Shown: one piece after another, positions 1 to 10,243 of the stretch
How the letters are laid out: every line of letters begins with the position of its first letter
Numbering within the stretch: position 1 is the first letter of the stretch
NCBI RefSeq assembly: GCF_036898095.1
Contig: NC_090757.1
Span: 62,462,347 to 62,526,346, forward strand
Reading direction: 5' to 3'
From: Palaemon carinicauda
Lineage: Eukaryota; Arthropoda; Malacostraca; Decapoda; Palaemonidae
DNA length: 64,000 bases
The notes under the pieces: model-generated
The model's database searches: none
What the model saw: only the letters and a program-made list of their open reading frames with translations
Told to the model about the DNA's origin: nothing
Position numbers and translations under genes: made by a program

Positions 1-1362
1 AGAAGTAAAGTGAACATAATTAATTTATCCTTTAAAATAATTACTACATGTAGCCAAACAAATAGTAGTAAAGATGATAATGCAATGAAGGAATGATACC
101 ATACTTTATCTTTAGCTTCAACATCGGCAATAACATACCCAGTTGCCATAATTTGTCAGCTTAATGAAATAACCTATCATCTAATGTTAAACTTAATTTC
201 TGAGGAGGCCATGGCTTATTGCACAGTGAAAAAACATGACAAAGACTTTATGAATGGCGGAACGATACATAAATGTGGGTGGGGTATCTGTGCTAGCGTA
301 GTAATACTACTGTAGCAGTAGTGCCGCAACAGTAGTATACATGAATTAAACGTTTAGGCCAACTGCTGGGATCCTTGAGGATCATTTAGCACTTCTTACA
401 ATTACTCGAGAATTGAGTTTTTATAGCCAGAATTCAAATTTTATAATCCAACAATGCCCATGATAGCCTTCAGTGTTATCCTGGATTATAACGAGGCCAA
501 AGTGGGTGGAGCCTCATGAAGGTTTGAAGCCAAAATACGGTACCGTTTTTTTTCAGTAAATAGGTAGGTAGATAGACAATAAATAAAAATTGCTTGACAT
601 TGGATATAGCAGTTATCAAATCAAGCTTGTCTACTACGTTTTTGAAAATTACCAACTATTCCCTACACCTTGTCAATCTGATTGTGACCTATAAAAGTAG
701 ACTGTAATTTCTTAGGAAACCTATTTTGGGAGTTAGACTAATAATCGAAGTGTTTTTGTATTTATTAATATATTTTGTTGGTTTGTTCATTAGGACAATT
801 ATCAGTGGAGAGGTTTCAGAGTTCATAAAGGTGTACTGCTTTGCTTTTATTTAAACTTTTGTGTCATTGTTGGCAGAGGTATAGCCTTCGTTACGTATAA
901 CCAATCATCGATCGAGAAAGAGGGAAGAAATGCCGTCATAGGTTACGTAACGAGTGCGTTCGAAACCTTTTCTCTGAGTAAGTTGGCCCGTCTTCAAAAA
1001 ACGTCACTTTTACATTATAAGTACCAAATTTATTCAACCTACGTAATGCAGAATATAGTCAAAATTTATGTGTAGATATAATGTGCATTCTGAATAAGCG
1101 ATATATATATGAAATTTATAGATAAAAAATTATTGCGAAAAAACCGTGTTACAGGGGCCCTGAATCTCATAGTAGTCACCAAAAGAATATTTTGAAATTT
1201 AACTTGAATAAGATGTTTGTAGAAGATAAACGATTAAATCAATTGTTAGTTGAGTAAATAAAGCATGAGGTGAATTCTAGTATGTGCTTTTACTTGTTTC
1301 TGGATAAAATATAACCTTCACCTTGAGAAAAAAGCACTAGAATTGCGGCGGAAAGAAATCTT
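1..1362. other. AT-rich non-coding stretch
   Basis: No coding frame, RNA gene or recognisable repeat was found here. The stretch is AT-rich and ends at the 8-bp target duplication (1355-1362) of the adjoining DNA transposon. Confidence 0.5.
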
Positions 1363-2676
1363 GGTGCTACTATAGTGTGAGGTCTACCGCCATATGTCGC
1401 CTACCCAGGTGGAGGGTGAGGTCTACCGCCTGACCAGCGTGAGACGGCCTTGCCCAGAGCCCTGCACCTAACCATCGAACATGTGAACTGCCCAAATCCA
1501 TAAAAAGCGTGACCTGTCCACGTAACCTGCCCATATAAAAGGAAGCAAATGGAGCTCCTAAATATATTTTTAACAAACAATATTACTCCACCTCCTGCTG
1601 GTTGTCAGTATAAAATGTAAACCAAAGCCTGTGTTACATATGGCATCTGCTTTTTCATACCTTTACACCTCCATGATCACTTTAAAAGCAACGTTAACAA
1701 TAAATACTGTACTTACATTTCAATAAAAAAATAATTCATGACTGTATGCTATAGTATCGGATATTACCTACCTTCGGAAATACCACATAGTCAACAATGG
1801 GAGAGCTACTCTGAAAATTTTATATTCACCTATTTTCAATTAGTTTTATACAGTATTTGTTAGAACAGTGATGTTAACATGTCTACTTCATAATTCTAAA
1901 ATGGTAATGCTGAGGAAACATGCCTTTAAATACATTTTTAGTATCAAATGCATTAAAATACAATTAAATTAATAAACAGTTCCTTTCAATGACAGTTCAG
2001 AAATGCTGAATATCACAACAGTCAACCAATTCTTCATTACTTCTATTGCATTAAGAAGCTAACACATTCGCTCACAACCTTATAATTATAATAACATTGA
2101 ATATTCTCATAACCTTTTAATAAAGAAAAATGAAAAGCATGAGTGTGTTATTCTCACAATATTTAATAAGAAAAATTAAGAGCATGAATGTAAGTTATTC
2201 TCACAATAATTAATAAGAAAAATTAAGAGCATGAATTTTAGAAAAATAACACTTAAATAAACCTGAAGAGATCTATGCCTCATATGGAGAACTGCAGTAC
2301 AAAGAAAATGTGAGCACTAAGGGTTGTCTAGCAATCCTATCATATTATCAGTATATTTAATAAATAAACTTAAAAGTTAATAATAAATAATCTATCTGAC
2401 TTTGAGTCTGTAGCTATATTATTTGATTTTTCACATATCTGACTAATTCGTATTTCATATCTTTCAGAAAAAGAAAAAAGAATCTGATCTCTGGAAGTAC
2501 ACAATTATTCTCCACTCCCTATTGCCCTAATGTTTAAATTAAGTGTTTATTGCTTAAACAAGTGCATGAAATGTGCTTTATCTATGAGGGACGAATAATT
2601 CAGCAGTAGACCTCACGCTATAGTACTAACGGGAGGTAGATCTTGAGTGTGGTAGACCTCACGCTATAGTAGCACC
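1363..2676. mobile_element. Non-autonomous DNA transposon with perfect 8-bp TSD
   Basis: The element is bounded by inverted repeats: GGTGCTACTATAG at 1363 is matched by its reverse complement ending at 2676. The termini agree over about 26 bp with one mismatch (1363-1388 against 2651-2676). The 8 bases GAAATCTT occur directly outside both ends (1355-1362 and 2677-2684). The terminal motif recurs inside each end (about 1416-1430 and 2606-2625). No transposase frame is visible in the AT-rich interior, so it depends on a partner. An 8-bp duplication with termini starting GG fits the Merlin superfamily. hAT or P are alternatives, but their termini usually start with CA. Superfamily is inference; the transposon structure is seen directly. 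Confidence 0.82.
2118..2240. repeat. About 46-bp tandem repeat, 2.6 copies
   Basis: Units starting TAATAA(A)GAAAAAT and ending near TTCTCACAAT begin at about 2118, 2164 and 2211. The third is cut short. They lie inside the DNA transposon. Confidence 0.7.
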
Positions 2677-2684
2677 GAAATCTT

Positions 2685-2812
2685 GATGAGTATAAAGGAT
2701 AAGGGAAAAAGCAAAAGTATATTTTTCATCGATGTACAGCTTACTCCTACCTACAATCTACTAAGGGTTAATAAAGAACCAATTCCTTCTTATACCGTAT
2801 ATTTTATATATC

Positions 2813-2862
<50 letters not shown>

Positions 2863-3269
2863 CTGACATTAACTATAACTGAATTCAACTGAAATTAATA
2901 TTAATGTCAGAATATGACTGTAGTCTATATCTAGAAGAAAAAACATATTCTACGCTCTTCCCCATTACTTTGACTTTGAAAAAAATATATTTTGATATGT
3001 AATTCTTCTTGACATTGATATAGAATGATTATTAATTATTTTGTGACTATTATAATGATGGTAATATAGAATGGTTATGACTGTATAGTAATCATCAAGA
3101 GAAGATCTATTCAAATCAAAGAATGTGAGGGAAATGCTCATAAAAAAAGTTCCGTCCTTTCCATGAAATATAACAACTGCAGAGTTGAAAGAAATAATAT
3201 GCAAAAGATGAATGAAGTAATAATTCATCTCATCACTGACCATACTCCCCCCCCTCTCTCTCTCTCTCT

Positions 3270-3270
<1 letters not shown>
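2685..3270. other. Non-coding, with a (CT)n tract
   Basis: The stretch holds a (CT)n microsatellite at 2821-2859 and AT-rich sequence. Frames across it are short and low in complexity. No gene is seen. Confidence 0.5.

Positions 3271-3366
<96 letters not shown>
3271..3366. repeat. (TA)n then (TG)n microsatellite
   Basis: A pure TA dinucleotide tract of about 80 bp runs into a short TG tract. Confidence 0.95.
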
Positions 3367-3367
<1 letters not shown>

Positions 3368-3372
3368 ACTGA

Positions 3373-3374
<2 letters not shown>

Positions 3375-3410
<36 letters not shown>

Positions 3411-4039
3411 TTACTAAGCTACAACCCTAGTTGGAAAAGCAGTATGCTATAAGCCCAGGGGCTCCAACAGGGAAAATAGCTCAGTGCGGAAAGGAAAAAA
3501 GGAAAATAAAATATTCTAAGAAGAGTAACAACAATAAATATCTCCTATATAAACTATAAAAACTTTAACAAAACAAGAGGAAGAGAAATAAGATAGGAGA
3601 GTGTGCTCGAGTGTACCCTCAAGCAAGAGAACTCTAACCCAAGACAGTGAAAGGCCATGGTACAGAGGCTATGGCACTACCCAAGACTAGAGAACAGTGG
3701 TTTGATTTTGGAGTGTCCTTCTCCTAGAAGAGCTGCTTACCATAGCTAAAGAGTCTCTTCTACCCTTACCAAGAGGAAAGTGGCACTGAACAATTACAGT
3801 GCAGTAACCCCTTGGGTAAAGAAGAATTGTTTGGTAATCTGTGTTGTCAGGTGTATGAGGATAGAGGAGAATATGTAAAGAATATGCCAGACTATTCAGT
3901 GTGTATGTAGGCAAAGGGAAAATGAACCGTAACCAGAGAGGAGGATCCAATGTAGTACTGTCTGGCCAGTCAAAAGACCCCATAACTCTCTAGCGGTAGT
4001 ATCTCAACGGGTGGCTGGTGCCCTGGCCAACCTACTACC
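3375..4039 (-). repeat. SINE-like repeat, full copy with (TAA)n tail
   Basis: Read on the minus strand, the repeat begins at 4039 with GGTAGTAGG, runs about 630 bp and ends in a (TAA)n tail at 3375-3410. No long frame is intact. Similar sequence recurs at 4471-4576 with 7188-7236, 17395-17602 with 22180-22669, 45835-46312, 55775-56333 and weakly near 61605-61700. Its last 200 bp or so resemble the 3' end of the LINE at 4577-7187, including CTTTTCCAACTAGGGTTGTA before the tail. That suggests mobilisation by LINE proteins. No convincing tRNA-type promoter boxes were identified, so 'SINE-like' is used loosely. Confidence 0.75.
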
Positions 4040-4470
4040 TATAAAATTGGCGAAGAAAACTCAATAGAACTGAGCTGATTTCCGCGATGTTGCACTTGAG
4101 CATGACAAACTATCCAGAAATTTTCAACAAAGGGCCATTTATGACATTACCCCTAAACACGTAACTTTTATGCATTCGCCACAAATAGTTTATCATTTCA
4201 AACTACCTATTGGTCGAGAATAAAAACATGAGGGGAATTTCTTTTTAAAATGGGTATGTATGACAGTATGAGTCAATACAATAAGAAAGTAAGCTTTAAT
4301 CATTTGTCCATTGTAAGGAATAAGAATTCACATTGACCCTACTCTACATGTTTGTCGAGTTTAACAGTCAAAACTTTGTTTCTTGAAAACCCCAAGTTTA
4401 CAGTCAAACTTTTTTCTTAAAAAGGAGGTGGTGTGACCTCCGCGACCCGGCCCCATGGATCCGATAGTGA

Positions 4471-4576
4471 GACTATTCAGTAAATATGTAGGCAAAGGGA
4501 AACTTAGCCGTACCTAGGAAGAAGGATTCAATGTAGTGCTGTCTGGCCAGTCAAAGGACCCAATAATTCTCTAGCA
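4471..4576 (-). repeat. SINE-like repeat, fragment split by a LINE
   Basis: This matches the 5' part of the SINE copy at 3375-4039 and stops at TCTAGCA, where the LINE begins. The missing 5' terminus resumes at 7188-7236 on the other side of the LINE. Confidence 0.7.
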
Positions 4577-5791
4577 AACATAACAACTTCTAGTAGTGTT
4601 CGATCTATTGGAATCCTAACATGGATGATTCTATCTTTGATTGTCTTCTTACCATTATGGCTAAGATACAAGCAGAAAGGCCTCCTTTGTCTTTGCTGGT
4701 GATTCTAATGCTCACCATAGGGAGTGATTAAATTTTGTTTCTCCTACCGAAAAGTGCTTTAGACTTTGCCTCTAAATCATGCTGCGAGCAAATCATAAGT
4801 GAAGCCACTCACAGGTCTGGTGACTGCTTGGACCTGGTATACATAGACTCCCCTGGCGTTATAACAAGAAAGGTTAGGCCTCCAGTTGTGACTTGGGACA
4901 TCTGATGTGTGTGTAGATTAAGTTTTATATGAAATCTCAAGCAGGCTGGAATGGGATTTTGCATGATCTTTTGGGCCTGAATTGGTCACAATTGTATAGT
5001 AGAGTTGATCCTCTAGTCTCTTTGAACGAGAATCTAGTCAACATAATTGACATGCGTACCCCTTCTCATGTACTAGGGTACTGAGTGAAGGACAAACCAA
5101 GGTTCAATGATGATTCAGACGTGCTTATTTGGTGAAGCAGGAGGCCTATCATCTTTGGAAGGGTAACAGATGAGATTTGACCCTGAATAACTATAGTCAG
5201 CTTACAGCTTTTTCTCTGAGAGTTTATGCTTCAACTGGAAAAGAATACAATTTAACCATAAAAAACCCTTTCTGGTACAACCCAGGAGCATAAGTGATGG
5301 ACTACCCTTAAATATGCACTCATTGGTGTAGATGCAACAGTTCCTCCTTTACTTAAACTAGATGGCTCTGTCACTCACTGTTCAAAGGAAAAGGCAACCC
5401 TTTTGGCAGATGTGTTTGACAGCAAGCAGAGTAATGAGAAACTCGAACTTCCTCATTCCTGTTTTTCCGAGGCTAAAGTAACTAGTTTAGGTTTTCGATA
5501 TCGTAAAATTAAAGCTCTGTTGATGGACCTTGATGCTAACTGAGATGCAGACCCAAATGGTAATTTCCCTTTTTTTTTTTCTTTTTTCATAAAGACTGCA
5601 GATTTCTTAGATCCAAAGTTATCTGTTAATTTGCGCAAGTTAGCAAAAAGGGGAGCTGTTAGGACTTGTTGGAGGATTGGTAATGGATAATGTTACTCCA
5701 CTATGTAAATGTGCTTGCGGTAGCTCAAGTCCAACTGATAACCACCCACTTTCCACAACTCCCACATTATCTAAAGTTTTTTTAAAGTCTT

Positions 5792-6304
5792 TTGGCAAAA
5801 CGTCTTAATAGGTTGGCTGAAGGTAATTATCTATTCCCTAGTTTGCAATTCGGTTTTCGTAAAGGCCTTGGAGCATGTGATTCCCTTCTTACAATCTCCT
5901 TGATTGTGGTCAGGAAATTCGTGATCGGCCTTGATTTTAGTGCTGCCTTTGACCGTGTTAATCATGACGCTATTGTTTTCAAACTCAAACAGTTGGGAGT
6001 GGGTTGGTCGTTTCTTAGCAACATTATTGAATTTCTAAGTAATAGATCGCAAAGAGTTGTTGTTGATTGGCACCATAGTGAGTATAGGAATGTGGTATCT
6101 GGTGTTCCTCAGGGTAGTGTTCTTGGCCCATTACTTTTCATACTATATACACATGACATGTGGTTTAGCCTAGAAAACAAGCTTGTTGCATATGCAGATG
6201 ATGCTATTCTCTTTGCATCAATTCCATCTCCTGAATGTAGATCTGTGGTTCCTGAATCCCTTAATAGAGATCTAGCTAAAATAAGTGCATGGTGCAAATT
6301 ATAG
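5792..6304 (+). pseudogene. LINE reverse transcriptase, broken
   Basis: The frame of about 170 codons carries reverse transcriptase core motifs in order: a QFGFRKG block, GLDFSAAFDRVNH with the first catalytic Asp, SGVPQGSVLGPLLF, and YADDAILFA with the catalytic Asp pair. This enzyme would copy the element's RNA at a nicked genomic site. The domain is cut off by stops on both sides. Related C-terminal sequence continues in other frames up to about 6960, including a W-N-D-L-P block and LQKFK. It is a remnant of the LINE that also holds the endonuclease fragment upstream. Confidence 0.88.
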
Positions 6305-6432
6305 GGTATGAAGTTGAATCTTAAGTAAGTCAAGGACTGTGGCTCTTCAATATCTGGATCTCAGCATTGATAATGTTTAAGTTTATATGACTTTTATAAT
6401 TTTAGGTGTGATTCCCGACAGGAAAATTACGT

Positions 6433-6699
6433 TTGAGAAATACATTGTCTGTGTCTTCTTCAATTGCACAAAAATTGAGTGTCTTTCAAGATTTCGGTGA
6501 TCAATCTATTCTGAAGAAGTGTTCTAATTCTTTCATTTTACCTTGTTTCGAGTATTTTTCTCCTGTCTGGTCTTCAGCTGCTGATTCTCATCTTAATTTG
6601 TTGGACAGGAACTTACGGTCTATTAAATTTCTTATTCCTGATCTAGATATTAATCTCTGGCACCGTCGTTCAATTAGTTCATTATGCATGTTGCATTAG
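6433..6699 (+). pseudogene. LINE ORF2 C-terminal fragment
   Basis: This frame lies downstream of the reverse transcriptase remnant and reads like the post-RT region of Jockey/CR1-type proteins, with a YFSPVWSS block and an LLDRNLRSIKFL block. It is separated from the RT frame by stops and continues in another frame past 6699. No separate function is expected. Confidence 0.6.
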
Positions 6700-7187
6700 A
6701 CTTTTTATAATTCTGACCATACTTTACATTCAGATCTTCCCAAACAGTTCCATCCTGTTTGTAATACTAGGTATGCAGTTAATTCTAATAGTCAGGCCTT
6801 CTCCATTATGAGGCTCAATATTACACAATACTCTAGAAGTTTTATTCCAGTTGTGGAATGATCTTCCTAATCGGTTAGTTGAATCAGTAGAACTTCAAAA
6901 GTTTAAAGTTGGAGGTAATGCTTTTATGTTGAACAGGCTTACATAAGTCCTTTTATAGTTTATATATCAAATATCTGTTTTAATGCTGTTAATGATTTTG
7001 AAATATTTTATTTTAATTTTTCAATACTTCTGATACCATTTATTCATTTACTTATTTCCTTCCCTCACTGGGCTATTTTTCCCTGTTGGAGCACTTGGGC
7101 TTATAACATCTTGCTTTTCCAACTAGGGTTGTAGCTTAGCTAATAATAATAATAATAATGAAAAAAAAAATAATATAATAATAATAA

Positions 7188-7236
7188 TAGCAGTAGTATC
7201 TCAACGGGTGGCTGGTGCCCTAGCCAACCTACTACC
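7188..7236 (-). repeat. SINE 5' terminus displaced by LINE insertion
   Basis: The 45 bp at 7192-7236 match the terminal hairpin of the SINE (3995-4039). It completes the fragment at 4471-4576 once the LINE is removed. Confidence 0.75.
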
Positions 7237-7332
7237 TGTCACGTGCATTGGTTCACTGTTGTTAACAGCACTTATTCTAGTACTTTGGACATAGTTATAT
7301 TTTGAAAAATTATCTTATACTATGATATATCA

Positions 7333-7602
7333 TCATATCTTATGCCTATTGACGCAAAGGGCCACAGTTAGATTTCGCCAGTCGTCTCTATCTTGAGTTT
7401 TTAAATTGATACTTCTCCATTCATAATCTCTTATTTCAAGCTTCATAGTCTTCAGCCATGTAGGACCGAGTCTTCCAACTTTTCTAGTGCCTTGTGAAGG
7501 CCAGTTGAAAGTTTGGTGAACTGATCTCTCTTGTTGAGTGTGAAGAGCATGCCCAAACCATCTCCATCTATCCCTCATCAGGATCTCATCTGCATAAGGC
7601 AC
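7333..7602 (-). pseudogene. LINE ORF2 C-terminal remnant
   Basis: The frame contains RDRWRWFGHALH, a basic G-R-L-G-P-T-W segment and DRDDWR. This pattern is typical of the end of invertebrate LINE ORF2 proteins (R-W-x-G-H, then G-R-P, then D-R-x-x-W-R). It lies in frame-broken continuity with the RT remnant at 8142-8414. Confidence 0.7.
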
Positions 7603-8141
7603 TCGAGTAATCTCTCTTTTAGTTTCATTTCTAATCCTGTCCTGCCATTTAACTCCCTATATTCTTCTGAGGGCTTTGCTCTCAAATCTACTAAATATGT
7701 TGGATAATGTTTCATTGTCATACCACAACTCCTGACCATACAGTAACACCGATTTAACTAAACTGATACATAACCTGATTTTTATATGTAATTTCAGGAG
7801 ATTTGATTTACAAATTTTATTCAACCTAGCCATTGTCTGATTTGCTTTTTCAATCTTTCATTAAACTCAAACTAAATATCCTGTATTGGAGATAATAGTT
7901 CCTAAATATTTAAATGTCTCCACCTCATTAATCCTTTCTTCTTCCAATGATACTTAATCTTCCATTGCATATTCTGTTCTCATCATCTATCTTTCTTCTA
8001 TTTATCTCCTGGCCCAGCCTCATGTGATAATTTTTGCATTGTGGTAAGCAAGCTTTGCAAGTCCTGGTGTGTTCTGCTAACAACGACAGCGTCATTAAAA
8101 TACTCTAGATATGTTAAATTCCTGTTACTAGTCCAGTCCAG

Positions 8142-8414
8142 TCATTCTCCACCAACCCCAATTGTTCTATGCATTACAAAATTCACGAGGAGGATAAATA
8201 ATATAGGTGACCACACATTCTCTTGCTCTACACCACTGTTCACTGGAAATTCATTTGATAGCACTCCACTAACATTAACTTTGCATTTGCTATACTTATA
8301 AACAAACTTAAACAAATTTACATATTTTAGAGGAACTCCATAATAAAGCAGGACTTTCCACAAAATTGGCCAGTGCACAATATCAAAGGCTTTTTCATAG
8401 TCCGCAAATGCCAT
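8142..8414 (-). pseudogene. LINE reverse transcriptase remnant
   Basis: The frame shows FADYEKAFDIVHWPILW, with the catalytic Asp region of the RT, then a YGVPLKYVNL block and an S-G-V-E-Q-E-N-V-W-S-P segment. The latter corresponds to the usual S-G-V-R-Q-G-D. Two changes there (R to E and G to E) would damage the active site. The YADD block is not intact downstream. Confidence 0.75.
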
Positions 8415-8572
8415 CAGAGGGGGATTTCTATATTATACACGAGGAATACAGTTCACTATAAAGGGTAGGACTATAGCATAATAGAAATCTACAGTAGATA
8501 CAAAACAAAAATATTTGTTAAGAAAAAATTACTAATTTACTAAAAGAAAAACTGTTTATATGTCTCTGAAAA

Positions 8573-8688
8573 TAAATAGTAACGATTTCCATTTGTATTT
8601 GGCATATAAACAATGTACAAACGAGCTACAAGCGAGGGGTGTGCTCTACAACGTTCACAGTGTCACACACAGGTGACGTTCATAAGTC
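8573..8688 (-). repeat. 3' LTR of gypsy element
   Basis: This 116-bp direct repeat matches 14241-14356 with three differences. On the minus strand it follows a purine-rich tract. Confidence 0.8.
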
Positions 8689-9217
8689 ATGGTTCTCTAT
8701 CTCCTCCCAAGTCTTGATCAGCTAGGAAGAGACTGATTAAGTTTGAACAGTAATTAACTGGGTCATTGAGTTTAAAATGGAAAATCTTCACTGAACAGCC
8801 TGATAGTTGTGTAAATCATACTGATAAATGAATGTAATGAGGATGGTAATATGACATCTAATCTAATAACAGGTTGATCAAACATTCTTCAAACTAGTCA
8901 AGTTACACAAAGCAATAATTACACTGATGAAAGTAATGCAATGTCTGATATAATATCAGGTCGATCGAGCATTCTACGACATTGGACATAGACATGTTAA
9001 GCATGAGATGAAAAATCATAGTCTTCATGCCATTTGGGCGTTTTGACAGTCCTGGATGGACGGCCCACGGCGAGACCAATTGGTGGTATGGGATTTGCTA
9101 GTCGGGGTGGAGCGGCTGGCGTTGAAGGTCTGACACGACTTGGTGTTGCTGGTGGGGGCAGTGGAGTTTGGTCGTTCGGCGTTGTGTGTATAAGCTGGCG
9201 AGTGTGGTTGACCAGCT

Positions 9218-9484
9218 TTACAGGCGTGAGTGGGGGAGGTTGATCGACTGATGTTGGGTAATGTCGGTCAGCCAGCAGTTGTGGTTGGTCAGCAGGCGGG
9301 TCCGGCGGTGTTGATACGTGTCGGTTAGTCTCCTTCGGCTTGGTCGGGGCCGCACTTGCGGGTGGTTGAAGGGGTAACCATAGGTTATATTTTGCGGCTC
9401 TGTCGGGGTCGTAACCGGTGTGAACTTTCTCAGGAATTTCCGATTGCGCAGCGATACTCGGCCTGAGCTATCAACCTTTACCAC
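9218..9484 (-). pseudogene. Integrase C-terminal segment, gypsy element
   Basis: The frame begins with VVKVDSSGRVSLRNRKFLRK, a pattern common at the C-terminal end of gypsy integrases. It continues the core fragment at 9494-10243 after a break near 9490. The rest is proline- and arginine-rich with no recognised domain. Confidence 0.65.
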
Positions 9485-9493
9485 GTACTGGTC

Positions 9494-10243
9494 TTACTGC
9501 CTTACCTCGACGACTGTCCCGGTCCTGTCCCATTTGGTGGGATGTGGGGCAGTTAGATTCTGGATGCGAACATGGTCACCAACCCGTAGGGGTGGCAGAC
9601 GGCGAGTGTGTTGTGACCAAGTGTCCATCATGCGGACATGGCGCTTGCGTAGGGCTTCTTCCCTGGATGTCAGGGTTTCGCGCCATGTGGTTTGGGGGTT
9701 GAACTTCCCAGGAAGGATAGGGATGAGATCGCGGATCGGGTGACCGAAGACGCACATGGCTGGGAGGATTCTTGTGACTGGGTCTGGAGTGTTCCTGTAC
9801 TGGAGGACTGCTTTCTGAACGGCATCTGTGTCTAGGTCTCCATTTGTCCCCGTGTTGTTAGTAATCAGGCGCTTCATCGTTTTCACTCCGATTTCCGCTC
9901 GGCAATTGCTGTGTGGAAATGCTATTGATGACAGTCGGTGGTGGACACCCCAGTCTCTCAAGAACCCACGTGTTTCGGTTGCCGTGAATTCTGGCCCACC
10001 ATCGCTGGCAAGTTCCTCAGGAATTCCGTACGTGACGAATGCACGGCGCAGGTTGTCAATTAGTCCTTTGGCACCACTGATAGACTTTGATATAAGTGGC
10101 CAGTTCGAGTATCGGTCCACAATTACCAGGTAGTGGGCGCCCTTGTGAGTGAAGTAGTCGGCACACATTGACTGGAATGGGTAAACAGGCAAGACGGGTG
10201 GGGTGGGGGGGCGGATGGTTGGGAGGGGGCCATGCGGTGGCAA
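9494..10243 (-). pseudogene. Integrase core, gypsy element (frame-shifted from pol)
   Basis: This 249-codon frame holds the retroviral-type integrase core, which joins the element's DNA ends to the genome. The D,D35E triad is visible: Asp29 in the CADYF block, Asp81 in SDGGPEF and Glu117 in CRAEIGV, with exactly 35 residues between the last two. The position before R-A-E is Cys where Gly is usual. The N-terminal zinc region is in the upstream frame. The two are separated by a frameshift in a run of G residues near 10205. A basic C-terminal domain (K-W-D-R-T-G) follows. Confidence 0.88.

Larger units (their letters stand above)
4577..7187 (+). mobile_element. Degenerate non-LTR retrotransposon (LINE)
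   Basis: The element has APE-type endonuclease remnants near 4600-4900, where a frame reads G-D-S-N-A-H-H after a frameshift near 4695. A reverse transcriptase follows (5792-6304), then a C-terminal region (6433-6960), a 3' UTR and a (TAA)n-rich tail (7135-7187). The bases TAGCA flank it (4572-4576 and 7188-7192) as a target duplication. Many stops and frameshifts show it is dead. RT motifs and the tail fit the Jockey/CR1/I group; I cannot place it more finely. Confidence 0.8.
7310..8420 (-). mobile_element. Antisense LINE remnant, second family
   Basis: Read on the minus strand from 8420, frames give the RT core then the C-terminal region of a LINE ORF2. Frames 8142-8414 and 7333-7602 are the clearest parts. 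Between them, other frames give continuous but broken similarity, for example ETFKYLGTIIS and the SVLLYGQELW block. The 5' end is truncated at about 8420. The family resembles endonuclease/RT elements of the RTE or related types; exact clade is not resolved. Confidence 0.75.

Noticed and set aside
3687..3983. 98-codon minus-strand frame
   Set aside because: It lies within the SINE-like repeat. The other copies (22299-22544, 46081-46299, 56105-56350) have different stops, so it is not conserved as a protein.
3995..4039. tRNA-derived head for the SINE-like repeat
   Set aside because: TGGCCAGGGC loosely resembles an A box, but no B box of the GGTTCGAATCC type lies at a suitable distance.
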